Shown here one piece after another: positions 7,817-14,280 of a DNA stretch of 28,867 bases; positions within the stretch are counted from its first letter, which is position 1, and the number at the start of each line of letters is the position of its first letter. The stretch comes from DATKCT01 sp035513055 (GTDB taxonomy: Bacteria; Verrucomicrobiota; Verrucomicrobiia; Verrucomicrobiales; DEV007). A program made the position numbers and the translations under genes. The notes under the pieces were generated by a model, which searched no databases, had not been told where the DNA came from, and saw only the letters and a list, made by a program, of their open reading frames with translations. The stretch covers positions 1 through 28,867 of the forward strand of contig DATKCT010000001.1 of NCBI GenBank assembly GCA_035513055.1. Direction: 5' to 3'.

Positions 7817-9355
7817 TCAGTCGGGATGGGTGCGGAACGCCGGCGCGGGCAGACCTTCGGCGTTGGAGAGGTTCGGCTCGGCGGTTTGTGACCAGGCGAA
7901 ACGCACCTGGACGGGCTCGGGGATTTCCGCGCTGGAGACGAGGACGGCGCCGCCGTCGATCTGAGCGCGGGCGGGCTTCCAGTTTCCGTCGGATCCGGCG
8001 ATCTCGAAATGAGTCAGGGGATTTCCGTCGCGCGCGACGAGTCCGTTGGGAGCGTGGAGAAAATGGATCCGGATCGTCCCGCCTTCAGCGCTGTGCCGGT
8101 CGTAGAGAGGGCCGGAGAACACGAGATCCTCTTTGCCATAATCCTTGGCCAGGGCATTGAGGGCCAGGCGGATGCCCACGTCTTTCTTGTTAGGAGGATG
8201 AATGTCGCCGATGGTGGAGATGTCGTTGATCACGGCCATTCCGGTGTAGGGAATGCGGAGGCAGGCCGTCTGCGCCTCCCAGAACACGGGCAAGACATGG
8301 TCAGGATTCCCATAACGGAAGGGCGCCAGTTGCACGAAGTGGAAGGACAGTTCGGGATTCTGGAAGACCTTTCGCCAACCGTGAATGAGAGATTTCTTTT
8401 TGTGATAGTACAGCATGCCCTCGCCCACATTGGATTCGCCTTGATACCAGATGGCTCCGCGCAGCCCATAGGGGACCACCGGATGAATCATGGCGTTGTA
8501 GAGCACGGTGGGATCCTGATTGTTCTCTCGGAGTTCCGGGGGCGGCGCCGGCAGCGGAGGGAGCGTCTCGTTTTGTTCGAAGGCGGCTTCGGCTTTCTCC
8601 GTCCAATCCCTAACGTTCTTCAAGAACTCTTCGCGGACAAAGCGGTATTCTGAAGTCGAAGGCGTCGCGTCGCGGGCGGCCCGGTTGACTTCCTGCAATT
8701 CGGCGAACCAGGTAAAGGCCTCGAGAGGGATCCAGGGCTCGATGCGCGATCCGCCCCAAGCCGATTGGATCAAGCCGATGGGGACTTGAAGTTCCGGCTG
8801 CAGGCGTTCCGCGAAGTAGTAGGCGACGGCGGAAAAGCCTGGCACGGTTTCCGGAGTGCAGGCGGTCCAACGCGCTTCGACGTCGTCCTGACGATCACGG
8901 CGGCTGACCAACGGGATCTGGAATAGGTGGATATCGGGCCGGTCCGCGCTTCGAATCGCCTCCTCGGCTCCAGCGCTTTGTTGCACCGCCCATTGCATGT
9001 TGGATTGGCCGGAACACAGCCAGACTTCGCCTACCTTTACGTTTGACAGGGCGACGGATTCATCGCCGGCTTGGATGGCGATCTGCCGCGGTTCGGCGGA
9101 GGCGCCCATTTTTGGCAAGGAGACGATCCAGAAGCCGTGACTGTCCGCCGTGGTCTCGACGCGCTGATCTCCGAGGGTCACGGAGATGGATTGCCCGGCT
9201 TCAGCCCAGCCCCAAATGGGGTTCTCGCGTTGTTGCTGCAGGACCATGTTGTCGCCGATGACGGCGGGCAGGCGGAGGGCGGCGGAGACGGTCTCCAAGG
9301 GGAGACCGAGAGGCGACAGGAAGACGAGGGCTGCAAGGAGACGGAAGGGTTTCAT
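7817..9355 (-). CDS. Secreted sialate O-acetylesterase (SGNH-type hydrolase)
   Basis: The 512-residue product has an N-terminal signal peptide (MKPFRLLAALVFL, cleavage near SAA at 24-26) followed by a beta-sandwich region (LPAVIGDNMVLQQ), and then the esterase fold. Catalytic elements visible are GQSNM at 116-120 with nucleophile Ser118, the second block YQGESNV at 304-310, and the late D384-x-H386 pair in GDIHPPNKKDVG. Family members remove O-acetyl groups from sialic acids or, in environmental PVC bacteria, from acetylated polysaccharides; the exact substrate cannot be told. It presumably acts in the periplasm or outside the cell. Its ATG overlaps the stop of the upstream PQQ-propeller gene as ATGA (9352-9355), implying translational coupling. 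Sulfatases and glycosidases, often seen near such esterases, are absent here. Confidence 0.93.
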   Translation of the reverse strand: MKPFRLLAALVFLSPLGLPLETVSAALRLPAVIGDNMVLQQQRENPIWGWAEAGQSISVTLGDQRVETTADSHGFWIVSLPKMGASAEPRQIAIQAGDESVALSNVKVGEVWLCSGQSNMQWAVQQSAGAEEAIRSADRPDIHLFQIPLVSRRDRQDDVEARWTACTPETVPGFSAVAYYFAERLQPELQVPIGLIQSAWGGSRIEPWIPLEAFTWFAELQEVNRAARDATPSTSEYRFVREEFLKNVRDWTEKAEAAFEQNETLPPLPAPPPELRENNQDPTVLYNAMIHPVVPYGLRGAIWYQGESNVGEGMLYYHKKKSLIHGWRKVFQNPELSFHFVQLAPFRYGNPDHVLPVFWEAQTACLRIPYTGMAVINDISTIGDIHPPNKKDVGIRLALNALAKDYGKEDLVFSGPLYDRHSAEGGTIRIHFLHAPNGLVARDGNPLTHFEIAGSDGNWKPARAQIDGGAVLVSSAEIPEPVQVRFAWSQTAEPNLSNAEGLPAPAFRTHPD

Positions 9356-10611
9356 CGAGCTTGGGTGGGTTGCAAAGAGAAACGGGCGCAGAGGATTTCG
9401 CGATCGCTACGGGCGACGATCATGGTATCGGAGAAAGCGGGATGCGCCCAAGTTTTCCCGATGAGTTGGGCCCGGCTGAGTTCGGCGTATCCTTCGGGGC
9501 GAAGCTCGAGCAGGACGAGTTCTCCATTGCTATTGAGAGCGAGAGCGCGACCGGAGTCGCCTATGGCGACCAGAGAGGCTTGGGGATTGCGCCCGCCGGG
9601 AGTGAGGAGGTGCGATTCGTCTTCCCAAAGGGTGCGGCCGGTTTCCAGCTCGACGCAGGAAAGTCCCCGGCTCCGTTCCAAGAGGTAGAGATAGGGCTCT
9701 CGAAACAGCGGCTGAGCCATGAGACCGCAGAGATCCTCACGCGACCACAGGAGCGTCGCTTCGGCAGGGTCTTCGCCGAGACGCACGGCGCGGGATCCAT
9801 GCCAATATCCGGCGATGAAGACGATGTCGCCGTGGAGGACCGGGTCGGCGATGGAGACCCCATATTGAACTTCGTAAGGAATCCGCCACAGGACGCGTCC
9901 GTCGCGGGGATCAAGGCCGCAGAGGTGGAGCGGCGTCCAACACAGGAGCAGGTCCCGGCCACGGTGTTGGACAGGGACGGGCGTGCTGTAGCCGGCGGCA
10001 TCCGAACCGCTGCGCCACCGGGGAGCCCCGCTCAGACGATCCAGCGCCACGTAGCATCCATCGGGTTCCGCGCCGAGATGGAGAATCAGCAGGTCCCTCC
10101 AAACCAGAGGAGAGGCGGCGAAACCCCAAGTGGGCTGGCGAGCGCCTAATTCCTTGGGGGTGTCCACCGACCAGAGAAGGCGGCCGCTCGAGGCTTCCAG
10201 GCAATGAAGCTGGCCGGTGGCGCCGAGGGCATAGGCGCGGCCCTCGCTCAGGGTGACCGAGGCGCGCGGCCCTGAACCATAGTCGAGGTCCCCGTAGTCG
10301 GCGGAGTAGCGGTGCTCCCAGAGCGGCGCCCCGGTTTCGAGGGAAAAACACAGGACCCGCTCCTCCTCTCGTCCTTCGGGACGATCGAGAGTGAACACTC
10401 TTCCTTCGGAGATGGTGATCCCGGAATAGCCGCCTCCAATGGCTTGCCTCCACACCGTGGGCAAGCCTTCGCCGGGAAACGATTCGGGAAAGGAGGCGGG
10501 GCTGTTCCAGACGCCGTCGTGGTGGGGTCCGCGCCACCAGGGCCAATCCTGCGCAGGCGAGGCTGCGCCGCCCAGAAGTAGGCAGGCCGCGACGGATGAG
10601 CGCTGGAACAT
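9352..10611 (-). CDS. Exported PQQ-binding-like beta-propeller protein
   Basis: The 419-residue product begins with a probable signal peptide (residues 1-20, cleavage near SPAQ) followed by DWPWWRGPHHDGVW. That WxxxRGPxxDG opening is typical of the PQQ-like propeller proteins of PVC bacteria. Repeated blades follow the pattern of a strand ending in a Gly, then a W-containing turn: ETGAPLWEH, SSGRLLWSV, LSGAPRWRS, RDGRVLWRI and ETGRTLWED. No catalytic residues of true quinoprotein dehydrogenases stand out, so a structural or binding role is more likely. BamB shares the fold, but the opening motif and gene context fit the PVC family better. It lies 16 bases after metF and overlaps the esterase gene by 4 bases. 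Its partner or ligand is unknown. Confidence 0.88.
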   Translation of the reverse strand: MFQRSSVAACLLLGGAASPAQDWPWWRGPHHDGVWNSPASFPESFPGEGLPTVWRQAIGGGYSGITISEGRVFTLDRPEGREEERVLCFSLETGAPLWEHRYSADYGDLDYGSGPRASVTLSEGRAYALGATGQLHCLEASSGRLLWSVDTPKELGARQPTWGFAASPLVWRDLLILHLGAEPDGCYVALDRLSGAPRWRSGSDAAGYSTPVPVQHRGRDLLLCWTPLHLCGLDPRDGRVLWRIPYEVQYGVSIADPVLHGDIVFIAGYWHGSRAVRLGEDPAEATLLWSREDLCGLMAQPLFREPYLYLLERSRGLSCVELETGRTLWEDESHLLTPGGRNPQASLVAIGDSGRALALNSNGELVLLELRPEGYAELSRAQLIGKTWAHPAFSDTMIVARSDREILCARFSLQPTQAR

Positions 10612-10627
10612 GAGCCGGAAGAGGGGA

Positions 10628-11587
10628 TCAGGCCTGGGATTCGACGTCTGGACTGGGAACCAGCCGGGGCGAGGCGTTGAGCGATTCCGTGTCTTGAATG
10701 CCCAGATTGGCGTAGATATGGCGTGTCGCCGTCGAGCGATTCAGTGTATAAAAATGGATTCCTGATACTTCTTCATCAATGAGTCGTGCGCATTGCTCTG
10801 TCGCGTAATGGATGCCGGCGCGCTGGACGGCTTCCTCGTCGGGTCCACAACGGTTGACCGCTCGAAGCAGTTTCGCCGGGAAGCGGGCTCCGGCTGCGAG
10901 TTCAGCCATCCGTTCCATGCCCGCCCGGGAGGTGATGGGCATGATCCCGGCGATGATGGGAACGTGAATCCCGGCGAGACGGCAACGATCACGGAAATCG
11001 AGGAAGTCGCGGTTCTCAAAGAAGAGTTGGGTGCAGATGTAATCGGCCCCCGCGTCGACCTTGGCTTTGAGATAATCCATTTCGAGAAGGCGATTGGGCG
11101 TAGCGGGATGTCCCTCGGGGAACCCTGCGACTCCAATGCCAAAGCCCTGCGTTGAGGGATGGCTGCCGGAGTCGTTGAAGCGGCGAATGAAGCGAACGAG
11201 GTCGGCCGCGTGTTGAAAGGCGTCCTTGGACTTATCGTACCGGGCCAGATTCTGCGGGGGATCGCCTCCAAGAGCGAGGATATTGGCGATGCCGGCGGCG
11301 GCGTAGCGTTCGAGAATCTCCTGGATTTCCCAGTCCTGGTGGCAGACGCAGGTGAGATGGGGGATGGGGTCAAAGGCGGCGCTGTTTTTGAGACGGAGGA
11401 CGAGGTCGTGGGTGAGTTCGCGGGTGGAACCACCGGCGCCGTAGGTGACGCTGACGAAGGAGGGTTTATAGGGTTCGAGTTCGCGGATCGTTTGATAGAG
11501 GGACTCCGCGGCCGCCGAGGTTTTTGGCGGAAAGAATTCGAAGGAGAAAGTGATCCGGTGGCGGGCGAAAATGTCCCGGATATGCAT
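10628..11587 (-). CDS. metF: 5,10-methylenetetrahydrofolate reductase
   Basis: MetF reduces 5,10-methylene-THF to 5-methyl-THF with FAD, supplying the methyl group for methionine synthesis. I place the start at the ATG at 11587 (319 residues). The frame is open further upstream, but those residues are Arg/Pro-rich and overlap the preceding gene. Visible family motifs are FSFEFFPPK (14-22, catalytic Glu17), VSVTYGAGGS (45-54), LALGGDPP (104-111, with the flavin-interacting Asp109) and GVAGFPEGHP. The length fits the bacterial single-domain enzyme. The gene follows the TPR membrane protein by 13 bases and precedes the PQQ-propeller gene by 16. I see no SAM riboswitch or other leader because it sits inside the gene string. 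No methionine synthase is in the window. Confidence 0.97.
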   Translation of the reverse strand: MHIRDIFARHRITFSFEFFPPKTSAAAESLYQTIRELEPYKPSFVSVTYGAGGSTRELTHDLVLRLKNSAAFDPIPHLTCVCHQDWEIQEILERYAAAGIANILALGGDPPQNLARYDKSKDAFQHAADLVRFIRRFNDSGSHPSTQGFGIGVAGFPEGHPATPNRLLEMDYLKAKVDAGADYICTQLFFENRDFLDFRDRCRLAGIHVPIIAGIMPITSRAGMERMAELAAGARFPAKLLRAVNRCGPDEEAVQRAGIHYATEQCARLIDEEVSGIHFYTLNRSTATRHIYANLGIQDTESLNASPRLVPSPDVESQA

Positions 11588-11600
11588 GAACCTGGGCAGA

Positions 11601-12548
11601 TCAGTGTTCGGTGGAAACCGCTGGATTTGCGCCGGGCTCGACCGGCGAGGTCTCCTCGGCGGCCGGTGGTGCGTCAGACTCCGGTTCTGGAGGAAGCGGC
11701 GTCTCCAAGGGCGATTCCGCGGCTTCGGCATCCTCAGGGACGGGCTCGCCGGCTGCGGGCTGGAGCGGGGCGGTCGCCGGCTCGGGACTTTGCGGAGCGG
11801 TCCCGGATTCTTCGGCGCGGGCCGCCTCCGTTTCTTCCTCTTCCTCGTCGCCCAAGGCGCCCGGCGCGATGAGATTCAATCGCAAGCGTTGGTCTTCGAT
11901 CATCGCCTCATGGTAGGGAGAGAGCGGGCCGGCGGCGAGTTGGTCGTAGGAGGAAGCCGCTTCGCGGACAAACTGGGCCACCGCTTCGCTATCGCCGGAA
12001 TCTCTGGCGTGCACCGCTCTGGCGACCCAGAGGCCGGCGAGCTGGATTCGCGCCAGTTGATCGATATCGGGGGGAACCTCGCTGCCCATGGCCCTTCGGA
12101 GATTCTCATCGGCCTCGTCGAAGTCGCCCGCAGCTTGGCACTGAAGAGCGAGAGCGAGGTAAGCGGCGTGGTAGCGGGGATGGGAGGAGTAAGAAGAGAG
12201 GAAAGTCTGCAAGGCCTCCCGGGATTCGGCGGGCTTTTCCTCGGCCCAAAGCCGGTCGGCGAGTTCTAAGAGGGCGCTGCCGGCGGCGACCTTACCGGGA
12301 AAGTCTGCGGCCGTTTTTCGGAGAGCGTCGACGGTGCCGGCCGATGTGAACGCGCGGGCGGCATCACTCTCCCCTTTGTAGCGGAAGAACTGGTAGATGA
12401 AAAAGGTGGAGATCACCAAGAGGACCACGACGAGGGCGAAGAGCAGGCTCTTCTTGTGATCTTCGACGAAGCGTTCGAGCTTGGAGTAGTCGTGCTCGAT
12501 GGCGGCGACTGGAACTGAGGCCGGGGATGTGCCGGGTTTCGTGTCCAT
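11601..12548 (-). CDS. Membrane-anchored TPR protein with acidic Pro/Ala-rich tail
   Basis: The 315-residue product has a short cytosolic N-terminus (SKLERFVEDHKKS), a single transmembrane helix at about 34-54, and a helical region at about 60-225 with TPR-like spacing (HPRYHAAYLALALQCQAAGD, then FDEADENLRRA). This is the layout of the YfgM family of periplasmic chaperone-like TPR proteins; I infer that fold, not a proven function. From about residue 230 the chain is a low-complexity acidic tail rich in Glu, Pro and Ala that is unlikely to fold. The ATG at 12548 is the only start upstream of the membrane helix. It is the first gene of the string that continues into metF, the PQQ propeller, the esterase and rsgA, so its promoter should lie in the 12549-12889 spacer. 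Confidence 0.82.
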   Translation of the reverse strand: MDTKPGTSPASVPVAAIEHDYSKLERFVEDHKKSLLFALVVVLLVISTFFIYQFFRYKGESDAARAFTSAGTVDALRKTAADFPGKVAAGSALLELADRLWAEEKPAESREALQTFLSSYSSHPRYHAAYLALALQCQAAGDFDEADENLRRAMGSEVPPDIDQLARIQLAGLWVARAVHARDSGDSEAVAQFVREAASSYDQLAAGPLSPYHEAMIEDQRLRLNLIAPGALGDEEEEETEAARAEESGTAPQSPEPATAPLQPAAGEPVPEDAEAAESPLETPLPPEPESDAPPAAEETSPVEPGANPAVSTEH

Positions 12549-12889
12549 GTTTGGCCTAGTGGTCGTGCGTGAGCCGGCGCATTGGCGATGCGGGCGCAGG
12601 GATGGGCTCTGTAACTTAGGGCCTGGCGGAGTGCAACCCGTTTATCCCGCATTTCTCATACCGTTTCGTCGCGAGGCGCTGCGAACCCCATACTGGCAGC
12701 CGAGCGCAGCCGGGGGCGCAGAGCTGGGTGGGCACAGCTTTTTGAACCCTGGATCCCATGTCGAGGCAATGACATCTGAGCTTTCCTCGGATCGCGAAGA
12801 CGGCCCCGCTTGTGCTCAACGGTTGGAGTTTTAGTGAAAATCGTTTCCGCTGGACACAAACCGCGCGGCGGTCAATGGGGACTTCGCGA
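12549..12889. other. Divergent spacer upstream of TPR gene and ion-channel fragment
   Basis: These 341 bases contain no supportable gene. They must hold the promoter of the minus-strand TPR-metF gene string; the best candidate I see is TTGCAC, then 17 bases, then TACAGA on the minus strand, which is weak. A plus-strand hairpin with a T-run lies at 12722-12743. The plus-strand frame of the channel fragment is open back to a GTG at 12812, but I prefer the ATG at 12890. Confidence 0.35.
12722..12743 (+). terminator. Weak terminator-like hairpin with T-run
   Basis: AGCTG (12722-12726) and CAGCT (12735-12739) can pair across an 8-base loop, and a run of five T's covers 12739-12743. The form is that of an intrinsic terminator on the plus strand, but the stem is only 5 bp and no plus-strand gene lies upstream. 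It could end an unannotated small transcript or be chance. Confidence 0.2.
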
Positions 12890-13351
12890 ATGAGCAGGCG
12901 CCTTGGGAGACTCGTCATCTTGGCGGCGACGTTCGGGTTCTGCACCCGGGCGATGGCCGTCGATGCTGATGCGGGCTCTGGAAACGAGTCTCTCCGGCCG
13001 GCATCGACCGGGCCCTTTCTGCTCGCGCCACCGGAGGAGCCGGGTCCCGTCGTGGTCCTGGCGAGCTTTGAGTTGTACGACATCAATGAGATCAACGATG
13101 GCGCGGAAACTTTTGAGTTCACCGGGCGGCTCATCCACCAATGGCATGACCCACGCCAGGCCTTCGACCCGGCTGTCGCGGGAGTGGATGAGAAGATTTT
13201 CCAAGGCGACTATCAGTTCAACGAGATCTCGCCTGGCTGGTATCCGCAGGTGGTCCTCGTCAACGAATCCGGCTTGTATCAGAAGAGCGGAGTCGTGCTG
13301 CGGGTTCTACCGGACGTGATGAGCGGAGTGGCGATGCTCTTCTTTGATTAG
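12890..13351 (+). pseudogene. Truncated pentameric ligand-gated ion channel, half of ligand-binding domain
   Basis: The ATG at 12890 has a GGGGA box 8 bases upstream and gives a 153-residue product with a signal peptide (MSRRLGRLVILAATFGF, cleavage near AMA at 21-23). Residues about 53-142 match the start of the prokaryotic Cys-loop-receptor (GLIC/ELIC type) extracellular domain as I remember it. They include ELYDINEINDGAETFEF, then WHDPRQAFDP (85-94; compare WKDRRLAFDP in GLIC), then GWYPQVVLVNESG. After VLPD (139-142), where homologues continue with a Gly and the rest of the domain, the frame reads VMSGVAMLFFD and stops. The Cys-loop region and all four transmembrane helices are missing. 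The stop overlaps the convergent minus-strand gene by 4 bases. It is probably a remnant cut by a rearrangement; a stand-alone secreted binding domain is a less likely alternative. Confidence 0.65.
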
Positions 13352-14160
13352 AGGGATCGCTTGTAGGTTTCGCAGCGATTGAACCAGCCTTGCCGCCAGC
13401 GCGATTCGTCGCGGGGAGCATTGCGGATGCGCCGTTCCAAGGCGCGTTTTGCGGCGTCGCTGAACTCGACGACGGCGGCCTGGCCGGAGGGTTGTCCGCG
13501 CATGCCCTGAAGGACTTGCAGAAGGCCCCAGCCTTGACCCCGGTAACGTTCTCTCGGATTCACCCCTTCCCCCTTGAAATTGACATAATCGATGAGGGCA
13601 TAGAGTCCGTTGGGGGAGCCGGCCACGGCGTAGAACCGCGTTTCGAGGTTTTTCTTTTCGCCGCGGGGCGCCGCGGCCAGGATCCGCGGCAGGGCGGCTT
13701 CGAGCCGGAGCACGATGTAATCGGTTTGGGCATCGACCGTTTTCGAGAGAAGGGTCCGGAGTTCCCGAAGCCGCGGCCCGTCGAGTTCGCGCTGGAAGGC
13801 TTGGCGGTCCGGCCAGGGACAGGGGGGATCTCCGCGGAGCCAGGAAGGCAGCCGGACGCCGCATTTCTCGAAGTGCCGGAGGAGACCGGGGAAGCTCTCC
13901 TCGAAGGTGCGCGGGGTCCCTTGGGGATACCAAATGAAGTGGCCGATCCCGAGCGAGGGGAAGTCCTCGCCCTGATTCCACGAGGTGAGGCCGGACACGG
14001 TTCCGCCGCACTCGTTTTCCCAAATGCGCCGGCCGATTCTGCGACGTATTTCGGGTCGCAGCTCGAGCCGGCCGGCTGCGGCGAGGCTGGGAGTGAGAGT
14101 GGCCAGGGCCCACAAGGGGAGGGTGGGAACGATGCGGGCAAGGAAACAGCGGCGCAGCAT
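13348..14160 (-). CDS. Secreted lysozyme-like protein of unknown function
   Basis: The 270-residue product starts with a signal peptide (MLRRCFLARIVPTLPLWALA, cleavage near LAAA at 26-29). The mature part opens with IWENECGG, then TSWNQGEDFPSLGIGHFIWY. An early acidic residue close to Gly-Gly, followed by a Gly-x-Gly-His strand, resembles the active-site region of lysozyme-like peptidoglycan hydrolases. This is inference from motif shape; I recall the block as conserved in uncharacterised proteins of several phyla. The rest is mixed helix, with a conserved-looking YRGQGWGLLQVL segment and the ending RWRQGWFNRCETY. Nothing suggests truncation. It lies 120 bases after the M3 peptidase on the same strand with a hairpin between them, and its 3' end overlaps the channel fragment. 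Confidence 0.75.
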   Translation of the reverse strand: MLRRCFLARIVPTLPLWALATLTPSLAAAGRLELRPEIRRRIGRRIWENECGGTVSGLTSWNQGEDFPSLGIGHFIWYPQGTPRTFEESFPGLLRHFEKCGVRLPSWLRGDPPCPWPDRQAFQRELDGPRLRELRTLLSKTVDAQTDYIVLRLEAALPRILAAAPRGEKKNLETRFYAVAGSPNGLYALIDYVNFKGEGVNPRERYRGQGWGLLQVLQGMRGQPSGQAAVVEFSDAAKRALERRIRNAPRDESRWRQGWFNRCETYKRSL

Positions 14161-14217
14161 GGGGAAGGCGGGTTGGCGGAGGGCGGCGAGGGTGATCAGG
14201 TTTGCGTTGTTGTGAGT

Positions 14218-14237
14218 GTACGCCCCAGGGGGGCTAC
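14218..14237 (-). terminator. GC hairpin between M3 peptidase and lysozyme-like gene
   Basis: GTA(C)GCCCC-AGG-GGGGCTAC forms an 8-bp stem with one bulged base and a 3-base loop, about 45 bases after the M3 peptidase stop. No U-run follows on the minus strand, so it may be a processing or stability hairpin and not a strong terminator. Confidence 0.35.
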
Positions 14238-14280
14238 GAACAGTTGCGGATGGGTGCGAGGCTTGCCAGCGCCGGTTTGA

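Noticed and set aside
10628..11587. A SAM or cobalamin riboswitch ahead of metF
   Set aside because: metF follows the TPR gene by 13 bases, leaving no room for a leader, and no riboswitch-like pattern is seen upstream of the gene string.
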